Position numbers and translations under genes: made by a program. 64,000 bases of DNA from Sequoia sempervirens. Lineage: Eukaryota > Streptophyta > Pinopsida > Cupressales > Cupressaceae. The notes beneath the pieces were generated by a model. It was not told the origin of the DNA. It saw only the letters and a program-made list of their open reading frames with translations, and did no database searches. How positions within the stretch are numbered: the first letter of the stretch is position 1; each line of letters begins with the position of its first letter. The DNA lies in NCBI GenBank assembly GCA_007258455.2, contig VDFB02262570.1, forward strand, positions 62,001 to 126,000. Reading direction: 5' to 3'. Shown here one piece after another: positions 31,000 to 43,375 of this stretch.

Positions 31000-33900
31000 T
31001 CATGACCCTTGTTGCATTCTTCAAAGTCGCCAACATTAGCCTCATTGTCATTAGGTTGTGCCATAGAGACATCTTCAGAGGCAGGAGGATCAACAGCATT
31101 GTAGATCATTTGCGGCCTGTTAATATTTCTAGCAAGATCATTCCCCACATCAGCATCGTTGAATACCCTCTAAAATTCCCTTAGTGCTCTAAGGAAAGTC
31201 TATGAGTCCCCCTAGTTGTGATGTCAGGTGTGCCCATATTTGACTTCTGACTTGTTCACCATCACGACCCCATCGGTAATTAGTCTCATAAACTTAGCCA
31301 TTGAGATTTCCATCATCATTGTTACCTGCAAAACAATGGAGAGAAATGTGAGTATCTTATTAGACTTGGTAAGCCCCCTTCTTCTACCTTTAAACTTTTC
31401 CTCATTCCTTGCTTTCCAAATATGCCATAAAATTTAAGTAGAGAGGCAATCCCAAAAGACATGAAAATCTTTACTTAGTTTCCTATTAGTGAATAAAATC
31501 TCATACCAATTTATTTTTCCATTATTATTCCAAATTGCAATTTCATTGCAAAATATATTCCAAATCTCTTTAGCATATAGACAATCAAAAAAGATATGCA
31601 TAGTTGTTTTTGGAGTCCTGCATATGTTGCACAAGTCCACATCAAAATGGTTCACTTTAAATGGGAGTCTATGTAACAGGGGTTGCCACCTAAAACAAGC
31701 TTTCTTGGGCTCTTTTATATTGTACCAAATAGAAGAAAATATTTTTTTCCATCTACTATCAGGAAGATTCAAACCCCAACAATTGTTAATATGGTTCCAA
31801 ATAGAGATATCACTGGTTAGCATTTTATAAATAAATTTTTCTTTAATTTCCATCAGTGGAGTATCATCATCCCAAATTATGTCATTAGCATTATTAAAAT
31901 TAACATTAGAATTGCAAGGAAAGTTAACATCTTTGCAAGCTTCAAAGATAATATTATATGTTTTGCTAATACTAGTATTTAAATTGAACTCATCAACCAG
32001 CTTGTCCCAGGCTTTGATTTTCCCATTTTCCAAGATATTGTGAAAGGTTTGTATACCACATAGATTCCATTTTTTTGCAAAGCACCCCTGAAGTAGGGCG
32101 AGGGGCTTACCCTTATGTTCTAGGTTCCACCATAGAGAACAATAAGATTGGCAATTTAAATTATTATTTCCTTGCACATTACAGTTTTTGAATTTAACTT
32201 TATGCTTCACCAACTCCCAAGCCTTCCATAGGCTTTTGAATACTAGTGGGCTAGTGGGTGACATTAGGTACTTATGAGAATATCACAAAGAGGCAACATC
32301 TTCCGTGATTTTGCTCGCTTAGGGGAAGCAAGTTGGATATTATTTCTTACCAATACTTTCCAAGGTTCCTCACCATGCACTGCCCTCGCAATCCACTTGG
32401 CAACAAGAGCAATGCCTTGAGCTCTCAAATCCTTGAGCCCTATACCACCCTTCAAATTGTCAAGACAACACCAGTCCCACTTAACAGAGTGCTTCTTCTT
32501 TTTACCTTTGCCATCCAACCACAAAAAATTTATGATCCTTTTTTGAATTTCATTTACCTGGTAACTAATGAAGAACCAAATAGAAGCAAAATAGATATTG
32601 TAGGATGACCAAGATTTTATGGCATACTTGAATCATACCCACAAGAGATAGGTATTGTATGTTCCAGCTTTCCAGCTTCTCAATTTTTGAACTTATCCAT
32701 AGCCACATATCCTTCAGATTAGGACTGACATTAAATGGTATTCCCAGGTACCTTACTTGTTTACTGGGACCACCCCATTGAAACTCATACTTTTGCAAAC
32801 AATTTGGCGGAGAGTCATTCCATCCTAGGAAATTTGATTTAGCAATGGAGATCTTTGCCCCAAATTCCCAACAGAACAAATTCAATTTCTCCATTAGAAT
32901 CTCAATGTTACTCTCTTCTAGCTCTATGAAGATGGTTGTGTCATCCGCAAATTGGATATTGACTAGTTCCTCTTAATCAGGGAGAGTGATTCCTTTGACC
33001 TTGGGTGATATTGACTAGTCTCTTAACAAGTAGTGAAGTGGATCTGAGGCAATTACAAATAGGGCAGAGGCAAGTGGGAATCCCTGTCTGATGGAATGCT
33101 CCAAGGGAATTTCATCTGAAAGTGAGCCATTAACATCCACCAATGCAATAGCATCCTTATCTACTGCATTGCAGAATTCTATAGGGAGCCAAAGGCTTCC
33201 AAAAGCTTTTTCAAAATCTAGCAAAACCATAGATGAATTTTGACTAGACTATTTCGACCATTCCATTGCCTCCTAGCTTGTGATTAGGTTTTCTAGAATG
33301 TATCGCCCTTTGATGAAAGTAGTTTGCGTGTTGTTTATGAATTTAGGAATGATGTCAACCAACCTCATTGTCAGGACCTTTTCTAATATTTTGTAGGAGA
33401 CGTTCAAAAGTGTAATGGGTCTTCAGTTTTCAATAAGGGTCTTGTCTCCCCCTTTGGGAAGCAGTTTGACCAAGCCTTTGTTTATACTACTACCCAAAGA
33501 GCCCTTCTTCAAGGCCTCCTAGTACACCTAGAGCATATCATCACTTATCCACTCACTAAAGGTCTTTTAGAATTCCACAGATAATCCATCACAACCAGGG
33601 GACTTGTCATTACTCATAGATTGAATGGATCTCATTATTTCCCCCTTAGTTAGGCCAGTTGCAAGTTTGGAAGCATCCTCCTGGCCAATTTTCTTGGGGA
33701 CGATCCCCTTAATGCATTCCCTTTCCTCCCTGTTGCTTACCCCATTAGTTTCATAAGTGAAGAGATTCTTATAGAAGCAATGGAACTTCTTTAAAATATC
33801 CTCCTAAGATGAATAGAGAATACCATCCTCCCAAATTTTCCCAATTTGCTCTCTACAACTTTTTTCTTTGATATAGTTAAAGAAGAACTTCAACCCTTTT

Positions 33901-35036
33901 TCGCCACAATTTAACCAGTTTAGCTTAGCCCTTATTTTGAGACCTTTTGTTTTATGGGATTGGAGCCTCCTAAGATTATCTTTAGCCCTAGTTAGCTCTT
34001 TGTTGCAACTAATGTTATTAGGCTCATCCTGCACTAGAATCTTCGCTTCCACCAAGATTTCTTGTAACAAATTTTCCTCTCTTCTAGAATCCATAGCCTT
34101 CTTTTTTCCAATGGTTTATAGTAGCATTTTCCAAGCCTCCACATTAGTGACCCATCTCTCAATGGCACTATCCCCTTTAAGTAACCATTTATTGGTTTCC
34201 CTAATAGAAGCGATACCATCCCTGCAATCACTATCCTGCAAGAGGTGGGTGTTCAAGATAATTTTTTGTTGCTTGGGAATGTCCTTGGGCCTGTCATGGA
34301 TAGTGATCTCACCCTTGCTTTGATAGGGTGGTGATCAAAGAGTGTATATGAATATACACACCCCTACTTCCCTGAGTCATCTGGGAGAAATCTAAAGGTA
34401 TTTTTATTTCCATAAAACCTGTCAAGCCGGCAATAAATCCTTTTATCCCTTTTTTGAGCATTGAACCAAACACCTTGACAATCATTTTTTCCCTTTTCCA
34501 TCATATCAAAGAGCCTCATCTTATTTTTTTCTCTTAACTAAAAGTGTTTTTCAGCCCCTTTCTAGGCCATATCTATTCCACCCCACTTGTCCTAAGTTTG
34601 CTCCACCATATTGAAATCCCTCCTATCAGCCAAGGGATGTCTAGCAAGGATGCCAGCCATTGCCACGGAAGGGATATTTCCCGATGATCGTTGGGGGCAT
34701 AGATCTAACACATCCCAACACTGCCACCATCAAAGTTGAGGGTGACCCAAACTACCCTGTTGCAGAGGGAAGTTCCTTGATTAGTTACACATGGTTTCCA
34801 CTTATTGGAGAGCAGGATAGCAACACCCCTCTACCCTTTTTGTGGTTGGTGGTGAAGTAACATGAATCTTTCCAAATGAATTTCATGTTGACATCCAACA
34901 TGAAGCCTATTGCCTTGGTTTCTTGAAGGAAAACCACATCTTTCTTAGTTTTGAGGTTTAGAAACCTTCTAACAATATACTTTTTGTCTGGGGATTCTAA
35001 CCCCCAAACATTCTAGGAAATGATGTTAAGATTCAT
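31000..35036 (-). pseudogene. LINE ORF2: endonuclease and reverse transcriptase
   Basis: The ATG at 35036 overlaps the ORF1 stop by 11 nt. The APE-type endonuclease starts NVWGLESPDKKYIVRR and DVVFLQETKAIGF. RT motifs include VLLDFEKAFGSLW (33.2 kb), HSIRQGFPLASALFVI and the catalytic QFADDTTIFIE near 32930. Downstream come YLGIPFN, the thumb segment and a zf-RVT domain (CFRWQPLLHRLPFK, LCNICRTPKTTMHIFFDCLYAKEIW) at 31434-32264. Several frameshifts and stops separate these blocks, and no single frame covers more than one domain. ORF2 proteins nick target DNA and prime reverse transcription from it. I found no RNase H domain in this copy. Confidence 0.9.
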
Positions 35037-37035
35037 CTTCAACATTCATGGGGGTATCCTCTTGGTTACTCTTAAATTGCTCAAAACATTTGGGTAACTT
35101 TTCCTCCACTTCTGACCTTTTGGCCAATGGAGATTGGATGATAAAACTGATCTTTTTCCTTTTGGTTTTAGTTGGTTGCACAATTTTAATTACATATAGG
35201 GAATTCCTATTTTTCCTAGGCCTTCCTGAACCATTCCTAGGTTCGGGGCCTTTCTCCAACGGCCCCTTTATGATATTCTCATCAACAACTACCTCAACCC
35301 CTTTAACTGGCTTTGAATTATGCGGGATGAGGGTTGATTCAACATTAGTATCAAATTCACATTGCTTTGGGTTTATAGGATCATCCAGGCTAGATTTGTT
35401 AAGATCTTTCAAGGCTAGGTTGTCATTATTAACTTGATCTGAATTACTTTTGTGCCCCTCATCCTGGCTCGAGAGCTCAAGTTTACAACTAATGGTGTCA
35501 ATGTTATCCTGGTTGTGGCCATGGGATGAACCTTCCTACTCTAACTCTTCCCTAGAGACAGAGTCATCTACCCGCTTGGTTTCTGGGTGTATGTCTTTAA
35601 AGGCAAAGGTAGGTCAGTCAGGGAATTCCTCAAACCCATGGGCCGCGGTCAGGCCAACATCACCAACATGGTTACCCCCAGATGACCCCTTAACCAGAGT
35701 GAATCTCCCATTATCTTTTTTGAAATGCATTAAGGTTGCTTCACTAGGGTTTTCCTTATTAGCATGACCATCTTTCAAATAGTTGTTTTCTATCCTTTTC
35801 CTAATTTCATGCATAGCAATTTGTTATGCATTCAATTTTTCCAACTAGTCATTACTAATTCTGGGGGGGTAGGTGCAGATTCAACCACCATTGTAGAAAT
35901 GGGCATGGAATCCAACCCCACACAATCTTCACCCGCACTTTGGGTGGTTTCAACCTCTTCTAATGGTGCAAAGGGGTTACTAACATTGAGAGCTTCAGCC
36001 AGGCCACTCCCTAGAGGCCACAACCTTGGGATCACCTTTGGTCTCCATGATGCTTGACATAGGGACGATCTGCCCTTGGGTTCCCAATGTCAGCCCTAAG
36101 CACATTTCCATCGTGGTTTTTGGTTTGGCTATTATTTTTGCCTACATTTTTCTTAATAAGAGGGCAATTCTTTTGAATGTGCCCCTCTTTACAGCACATG
36201 TAACAAGCATTGATGCTTCTCAGGATTTCAATAGGGCATCTAATGTCCCTATCTTCATCCTCGATGGTAATACCAAGCGGGTTATCAACCCTAGGGTTGA
36301 GGGATACCAACGCCCTAGCATCAAGATGAGGGAGCGAGGCTTTTGTCTCGTCAACCCTAACCACCTTCCAAAACGAAGCAAGCAAAGCCAGGACCAGTTT
36401 CTAATATTCCAACAGGACATTTTTTATCACCACCCACCTTGGGCATGAGAGTGTAAGAACCTCCTCCCCAATGACCGTTGGAGACCATGTTAGGGCCCTA
36501 AATACACACCCACCCAATTTCCTATAGGATTTACTCACAACTTTTTCTTGCATACTATGGTCTTTCAAAAAAATGACAAAGAACCCGCGTTGGAGTATTC
36601 TACAGTAGTTAATTTCAATACCAAACTTCATAACCCAAACATTATTAAACCATGCATCTAAATATTTTCTTGTAGGAATTTTATTTGTATCAACAAAAAC
36701 AAAGAAAATTGCAACATCTTTAAGTTTATTTTTTGATTCTTAACAACATTTTTCATTTCAAGACTAGGAATGAGTTTTGCAAAGCAGGAAGTGTCGAAGG
36801 GCTTACCTTCTCCTCTTGTTCCACCAGTAAAACCCACCTTGCTTTGATTAGCTTCAACAACAAACGTTGTAGATTCAGGAAAGATGAAACCACCACTAGC
36901 AATTGCATCTTTAAATGACTTAGCGGGGTGATTAACTCTGCCATCACTTGCAAGGGAGTTGAGGGGTTCCGTACTCCCATCTATTAATGTCCAAAGGCTG
37001 AGGCCGCTCTTAGAGTCGTCGCTATGAAGAAGAGA
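35026..37035 (-). pseudogene. LINE ORF1: DUF4283-like, CCHC knuckle
   Basis: The open region begins near 37035 without an obvious ATG. It contains NHPAKSFKDAIASGGFIFPE (~36930), the usual N-terminal motif of plant LINE ORF1. A DUF4283-like domain follows (GFFVIFLKDHSMQEKVV, CVFRALTWSP) at 36401-36631. A zinc knuckle CYMCCKEGHIQKNC (CX2CX4HX4C, intact) lies near 36185, then an acidic, basic-patched C-terminus ending DTPMNVEDES at 35026. ORF1 proteins bind the LINE RNA. Frame breaks occur near 36640, 36390, 36030, 35820 and 35420-35610. Confidence 0.8.
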
Positions 37036-37256
37036 TGGTTAACAAATGCGAAACTAAAAGAAAAGAAAACCAACTTGAAAGCAAACACAACATTAAACTA
37101 GAGAGCAGATATAGAGGATGTCATGAAGCAAACTTGTGTGGGGGAGGGCACGGCCTCCCCCACCTGGCACGTATGAACATCTACGCTAGCACCAGGCACG
37201 AAAACCTACACCAAGTTGCAGACCACCTTCTCTTTCTTCGATGTGTGTCTTTTTCT

Positions 37257-37320
37257 ATAAGATTTTATTTTAATTTTGTTTTTTATTAAATATATATTAT
37301 ATTTATTTTATTTTTTCATA
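37257..37320 (+). repeat. Dispersed repeat, copy 1, right part
   Basis: Begins with the LINE target duplication and continues AATTTTGTTTTTTATTAAAT, the same sequence that follows in the intact copy at 49.3 kb. Confidence 0.75.
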
Positions 37321-37373
37321 ACTTTTAGACCCAACTTCCTCTGAACAAGCTTAACCACTTAAGGAAATATCTG

Positions 37374-37875
37374 AGATGAAACTTGATGGATTTTACAAGA
37401 TCCCTAAATTAGATGGATCAAATTAGAAATTTTGGAAAGTATGAATGTAAGGCCATTTAAAATCTCTAGGTTTTGGTGTTTGGCAATATGCCAAGGATGG
37501 TTATGCTGCTCTTACTGCTCCTCCAATAGATCTAATTGAGATTAGGATGTACGAGAATAATTCCAAGGAAGAAAATGCTATCATGTGTGCGTTAGTTGAT
37601 TCAAAAAATTTAAAGGTGATGAGTTGTAGTTCTACTAAGGATGTATGGAAAAGCTGAGTAACATTTATGAAGGAGATAATGAAGTAAATCAAGTTAAGAG
37701 ATTTGAGACCCTAAGGATGACAAAGGATGAAGATATTGCTAGTTATATGCTTTGATTGGATGAAGTAGTTATTGGAATTAGAGGTCTTGGTGGAGAAGTG
37801 AAAGGAAATGAGATTTTGAAGGTTTCGAGATCTCTCCCTAAATCTTATAGTTGGGTGAAATCACAATATTTTGTC
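37374..37875 (+). pseudogene. gag: Copia gag relic (UBN2-type)
   Basis: A degenerate stretch readable as IPKLDGSN-KFWK, AIMCALVDSKNLKVMSCSST, LSNIYEGDNEVNQVKRF and LKVSRSLPKSYSWVKS across several frames, with stops between. This matches the order of conserved blocks in copia Gag (UBN2 family). No LTR, protease or polymerase follows, so only a fragment remains. Compare the better preserved copy at 44.8-45.6 kb on the other strand. Confidence 0.7.
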
Positions 37876-38102
37876 TCACTTTTTTGTCAAGATAGACATT
37901 TATATCAATATTTATAATTGAATCTTCACCTTTTGAGACCTATAGCTTTTAAACTATTAAGATATTGAAGATAATGCAAACTAGTGATTTGTGGCAATTT
38001 GTGTAGATTCTAAATATATTTTTTAATTTTTTTTTAAATAAATCATGAATATTTCAATAACTCCTTTAATAACTAGTTTTAAACAATAAACAACATTTAT
38101 GA

Positions 38103-40619
38103 AAGCAACATCTCAAAAGCTTATGATAGGGTCTCTTGGCCATCCCTGTTTGTTGTCCTTAAGAAGTTTGGGATTGATGGTAGGTTCCTAAAGTTGATAT
38201 CAGCTTGTGTCACTTCTCCTAGGTATTATGTTTTGGTTAATGGTGTTCCCTAGGGCTTCTTCTCTTGTGGGCGTGGTCTCAGGCAAGGGGAACCCCTTTC
38301 TCCCTACTTGTTTATTATTGTTGTTGAGGCCCTGGGAAGATATATTCAAAGGTTGGTTGATATGCAAGCTCTTAAAGGTATAAAGGTTGCTTCTTCTCTC
38401 AGCCCTGATTCCCATCAACAATTTGTTGATGACAGCCTGCTATTTGGGGATGCTTCGGTAGGGGAAGCAGGTGCTTGGAAACAAATTCTTAATGATTATG
38501 CTGAAGTTTCTAGTCAATGCATTAATTATGAAAATAGCAAAATTTATTTCAACACTGATCAACAGATAAGGGACAGAGTGAAAAGAATTTTGGGGTGTCA
38601 AGAAGCTGAGTTTCCTGATAGATACTTTGGGCTGCCTCTATTTTCTAAGAGATTAGAAAATAATTACTGGAATACATTATTAGAAAGGATTCAGTAGAAA
38701 TTGGCAGGATGGAAGGGGAAGCTGTTGAGTCTAGCTGGTAGATCCAACTCCTAAAAGCATCCCTCCAGAATATTCCTGTGTATTACCTTTCCTTGTTCAA
38801 AATTCATGCTCATATAGGAGAGAAGATAGAATAGATTAAGAGGAAATTCCTGTGGTCCGGTACAGAGGAAAAAAATAGACTTTCTCTTATCGGCTGGGAT
38901 AAAGTTTGCAAGCCAAAAAGATGTGGGGGTTTAGGGATGAGAAGAATTCATATGCTAAGTAAAGCCTTAACTGCTAAAATAGGATGGAATCTTCTGGAAG
39001 GCTCAAAAGAATGGGTCAAAATCTTCTAGGTAAAGTATTTCAGAAATAGGAACACTGGCTATTTTTTGTCTCAATTGGATTTCCCTTCTGGCTTTGCCCT
39101 AGGGAACGACCTAATTAGATTAAGGAATGTGCTAAAGTTGGGGGCTAGAAAGCGAATAGGGAATGGATTTAACACAGATTTTTGGAAGGACCCCTGGATA
39201 GAGAATGCCACTATGTCTGTTAATGAGGATTTCAATCCTCTAAAGTGTTGCCTTCACAAAATTTGCGGCACTGAGGTGAGTGATTATATAAATTGGGAAG
39301 GGGAGGAACCTAAATGGAAGGATTTTGAAGCCTTGTTAAGAAGAAATAATTTGAGAGGCCCTAGACAGTTGGACTGGGCTCCTCTTCTCATCAATTTGCA
39401 TAATTTGATAGGGGAAGTGAAATGGTTCGATAGGGGAAGGGAGGATGAATGGCTTTGGAAAAGAAGCCCCTCTAGCTATTTCTCAATGAGAAAGACCTAT
39501 GAAGACTTGTTGAGAGCCCAAGATTTTGTTCCTAGTCCCTTCTGGAAAGGGGTGTGGCTCAAGAATATGATTCCTAAAATAAATTGTTTTTGGTGGTCGG
39601 TGGCCCATGGAAATATACTTACTATTGATAACCTAGTAAAGAGAGGTTTCTACCTTGTTAATTGGTGTTCTCTTTGTAAGCAAGAGGAAGAATTGATAAC
39701 TCATTTGTTCTTCCATTGCAATTATGCGAGGGAAGTGTGGTCCAAGGAGTTACAGTTGTTGTCTTTGGATTGGGTTTTTCCTAACTCTATGAAGTTGTTT
39801 ATTGAAGGTTGGTGTAATTTTCCTTTCTCTCATAATATTATAATGGAGCTATGGCACCAAATTCCCCTCTTTGTGTCTTCAGGGATTTGGAAGGAGAGAA
39901 ACAACAAAAATTTTAGAGAGGTGGAGAGAAGCAGTGAGGAGGTGTTTCAGATTGTTAGAACTCAAACTAAGGAAAATTTGGAGGTAAGAAAACTCAACTT
40001 CTCCAACTCTTGGCCGAACTATAAGGAGACGAGAATAAAACAAAATTGGGGTATTAGTAGAGACCTAACCAATCTGAACTAGACTAAGATGCTCAAAAGG
40101 TTGGGTACGGTTTGGTGCCCTCCTATGAAAGATTGGGTGAAATGTAATTTTGATGGATGTTCCAAAGGAAATCTGGGTCAGACTGGAGGTGGTGGCCTCA
40201 TGAGAAACTAGAATGGTGACTGCATTTTGGCTTATGGTGGGAATCTTGGGATCTTTTCGAACAACAAAGTTGAAGCTTTGGCTGCTTTTGGAGCTTTCAA
40301 ATTCGTAAAGGAGTTGGGGTTCATAAATGTTATAATTGAAGGGGACTCAAAACTTATTGTGGATATTTTAAATGATGTTGCTACCCCCCCATGGGAAATT
40401 AAGGATATAATTGATAGATGTAAAGTTATTAAAAATAATTTTACTAATTGTCGGGTCCTTCATGTGTACATGGAAGGGAATTGTGCGGCTGACTGTGCGG
40501 CCAATATGGCACTCCAGTGTAGGGGTTGGACTAGGTGGACTACTGGGAACTTACCACAGCCTTTGAGAGATATAATACTCAATGAAAAGTTTGAAAATGC
40601 ATACCAAACGAATTCCTGA
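38103..40619 (+). pseudogene. LINE ORF2 fragment: RT, zf-RVT, RNase H
   Basis: Starts at SKAYDRVSWPSLF (motif A region). LRQGEPLSPYLFIIVVEALG follows, then the catalytic box QQFVDDSLLFG (FVDD in place of FADD) and DRYFGLPLFSKR. The zf-RVT domain at ~39480-39760 has FSMRKTYEDLL, NWCSLCKQEEELITHLFFHC and AREVWS. RNase H follows with CNFDGCSKGN, NKVEALAAF, IIEGDSKLIV and NCAADCAANMAL, so its acidic residues are present. Endonuclease and RT fingers are absent. Interruptions include several TAG codons where Gln fits (ERIQ-KLAGW, IF-VKYFRN, LN-TKML, MRN-NGDC) and a frameshift near 38750. Confidence 0.92.
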
Positions 40620-41090
40620 GAAGTTGGTTGGTGACGGGATGGAAGAGTACAGAGAGGAGTTGTCAAGCTTTACTAATAATGATGGCCTAAGGGGTATGTG
40701 CGTACATTAGAGGATCCTTGAGGGATATTTTTTATTAATTTCCCGTTAAAGTTTATGAGCAAAAATCACATGCAGATTATGGTTCTCTTAAAGGTTGTCT
40801 TTTCTACGTGTTTCAATTTTCCCTCTGTCAGTTATTCACGAATTTCTATAGAGGGAAATGGCAAGATTTTAATTACGAGTGTTATTGCTTGCAAAATTCA
40901 TAATGCTTTTTGGGCTCTGAGAAATGTGCGGCAATCATCCCTAAGAAGAAACACTTTGTTTTACATTTCCTCTGTGAGTTGGTTGTTTCATTGGGTTTTG
41001 AATGTTGGTTTTGGTCTGGGAAGAAAGCTGGTTGTCGGGGAGAGTATGAAACCCAACCAGTCTCTACAAAAAAATCTTTAGACTAGCAAG

Positions 41091-42553
41091 ATGAGAGGGT
41101 CGAGGAAGAGAACTGAACCACCTAATTGCTAGGTGTTGAAGCAAAATGTTGACCTCTTGAGAATGTTCGAAAATGTGGGAATGGCTTCCTTTTTCCATTC
41201 CCAGAAGGCTACAATGAAAATTTAATAGCGAAGTTTACAAACTCTTGGAGGAGAGGCTATGTTTCAATTGGAGTTGTGAAATTTGAAGTCACGACCCATT
41301 TCATAGTAGAGGCCACGGGGTTGCAAAATTCTGGCTTGAAGATCACTAAGAAGAGCGGAGTTGATTATCAGCGTTTTGTGGACAATTTTCTGCATCAGGG
41401 AGAAAGTCTTAAACAGTTCCAAAACAAGTATGCAAGACTTGAACTTCCTCCTCCCTTTTCCCTTGTCAGTTTGTTTGTCATGAGATATTTCACTCTTGAG
41501 GGTCGCTACATGTTCGTCCATGCTTATCATTTTCCTATTTTAAACCATATAAGACACGGGGAATGCGTAAATCTATCATTTTACCTTCTCTCCTCTATAC
41601 AGTTGAATATTGAGAAAGGAGCTAACCTGCCGCTTCACCACGACTTAATGCTTACACTATATAAATATGCCCTTTCCCAAAATCCCCATGGGAATCCTCT
41701 AAATGCTAGAGAGGAGATTCTTGACCCTGTTGAAGAGGAAAATGTTGAGCTTTAGAGGGAGGAAAACCCTGAAGTTGTTGAAACTCTAGTTGTTGAGCAC
41801 TCTCCCCACAACCCCCCTGTTGTTGTTGCTAGAAGATTGCTTATCCCTGCTAAGAGTTCCTCTCTGGTGGCTATTGTGTCGAACCCATCTACCACCTGTT
41901 CCCAGAAAAGTGAGGACTCAAAAAATGTGGACATGTTGCTTGCTAGAGCTACTCCTGAAAAATGAAAACATTCTCCCCTACTGCTCGATCTTCCTAAAGC
42001 CAATAAAGCTAGAAAAGAGGTCACTCCTCGTGAAGTTATCCATATTTCAGAGGAAGTCTTTCAAAAGGAAGAGGGTAAGGATAAATTACAGGGTCAAGGG
42101 AGTGGTGGGAGTGGTGAAAGGAGGTCGGCAAGGCTGGTGAAGGCAGCCTCAAAAGAGAAAAAAGGGAAAGAAAAAATTTCTATAGATGTGGAGGATATCC
42201 CGAGCTACGAGGAATTTGAGGCTCAGGATGATGAGGATTCTGAGGATTTCGACTTTGAGGAAACAACCTACAATATGGGGGAGTATGATATGGAGGAGGA
42301 ATAAAAAGACGAGGAAGAAGAGGAGCAAGTTGAGTCGTCTGGAGAAAAGATGGAAACAAGGAATGTTGAGGAGGAAGGGCTCTCTGGTCGGGAGAACAAT
42401 TCTAATGACTTCAGTATTGATTTTCTTAAAAGCAGAATAACTTTCTTGCAGGTCCAATTTGATGACATAGAAAAAGGCTCTAGTGACCTTGATGAGATTC
42501 TCCAACAGGCTTATGCAACGCGTGATGCTGGGTGCGTCCTCGAGGGAAGCTAA
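41091..42553 (+). pseudogene. Unknown ORF, globular head and acidic tail
   Basis: I do not recognise this protein. It starts at ATG 41091 (MRGSRKRTEPPNC), has an apparent frameshift near 41180, then stays in one frame to 42553 with in-frame stops at 41753 (TAG), ~41963 (TGA) and 42302 (TAA). The first ~190 codons look folded: FPFPEGYNENLIAKFTNSW, GVVKFEVTTHFIVEATGL, LFVMRYFTLEGRYMFVHAYH and ILNHIRHGECVNLSFYLLSS. The rest is disordered: a basic patch (RRSARLVKAASKEKKGKEK), then long Glu/Asp runs and a possible coiled segment (DFLKSRITFLQVQFDDIEKG). No frameshift in over 1.3 kb suggests it was coding until recently. It lies 470 bp behind LINE RNase H on the same strand. Confidence 0.6.
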
Positions 42554-43375
42554 GATTAGCAGAAAACTAAAGAAGCAAGGAAAGGTGGACTCCCTCAAGC
42601 TCCTGGATGATACTGAGGGACATGATTGACGCGAGTATGTGGCTCTCTTAGGAGAGTATGGGGACCTGATAAGGAGGGCCAGCTAATGGCTTGGGTTATT
42701 GTTTTCCTTGCTTTTGATGTGTTTTTTGTTTTATTTCATTATCTAGGACTGTTCATATATTATCTTTAAGATATGGTGGAATACCACCTGGTACACTGTG
42801 GATTTAATCAATGGTCTACATAGATTAAACTTTACTGGTAGTATTTCTCTATTTTTGATAATTATGGGTTGGACTATAGCTATGATGTTAAATCTGGGCC
42901 TGCTAGCTAGTATCTTGCTATTTTTTGGTGTGGATGGTGGTGTTGTTTCCCACCTTGGTTTCCTTTTTTGATCTACTATGTTCCACGGGATTAGGGCACT
43001 TCCCTGCTTATATTATAAAAAAAATTATGTCATCAAACATAACATTTTTTTTAGAAAGGATAAAATTTTAATTTTTAAAATATAGATTCTTAACATAAAT
43101 ATCTAGGGCAAGGATATTCTTTCATAATTTTTTGTTACATATATTTTTAATTAATTTTTTAAGTCAATGTAACTATAATTTGGACATAGGTATTTTTCAA
43201 CAATTTTTTTGGGTGAATAAAGGACATCAATATCTAGGGAAATTTTTTTTTTTTAATTTTTGTTTACAATGGTTTACTATTTTCCACTTCTATAGATCAA
43301 AGAGCTTGATGTTAGGTGAAAAATATATGTTCATTACAAATCTCGTCATCATTACTTACATCCATCTATTACCAT
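42554..43375. other. 3' untranslated LINE tail and AT-rich spacer
   Basis: Up to 43024 this appears to be 3' UTR ending in a run of A. From there to the copia breakpoint near 43376 the DNA is AT-rich and unidentified. Confidence 0.45.

Larger units (their letters stand above)
30759..37256 (-). mobile_element. Full-length L1-type LINE with two ORFs
   Basis: About 6.5 kb on the minus strand, bounded by a 15 bp target duplication. From its 5' end it has a short leader, ORF1 with a DUF4283-like domain and CCHC knuckle, ORF2 with endonuclease, reverse transcriptase and zf-RVT, and an A-rich 3' end (TTTTTT on the plus strand at 30755-30760). Both ORFs are broken. Confidence 0.85.
38100..43024 (+). 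mobile_element. 5'-truncated LINE with extra 3' ORF
   Basis: Begins abruptly in the RT palm and runs through zf-RVT and RNase H to 40619. About 2.4 kb more follows, including an open region of unknown function, before an A-rich tail (AAAAAAAA at 43017-43024). I see no clear target duplication. The extra part may belong to the LINE, or be a transduced or unrelated neighbour. Confidence 0.6.
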
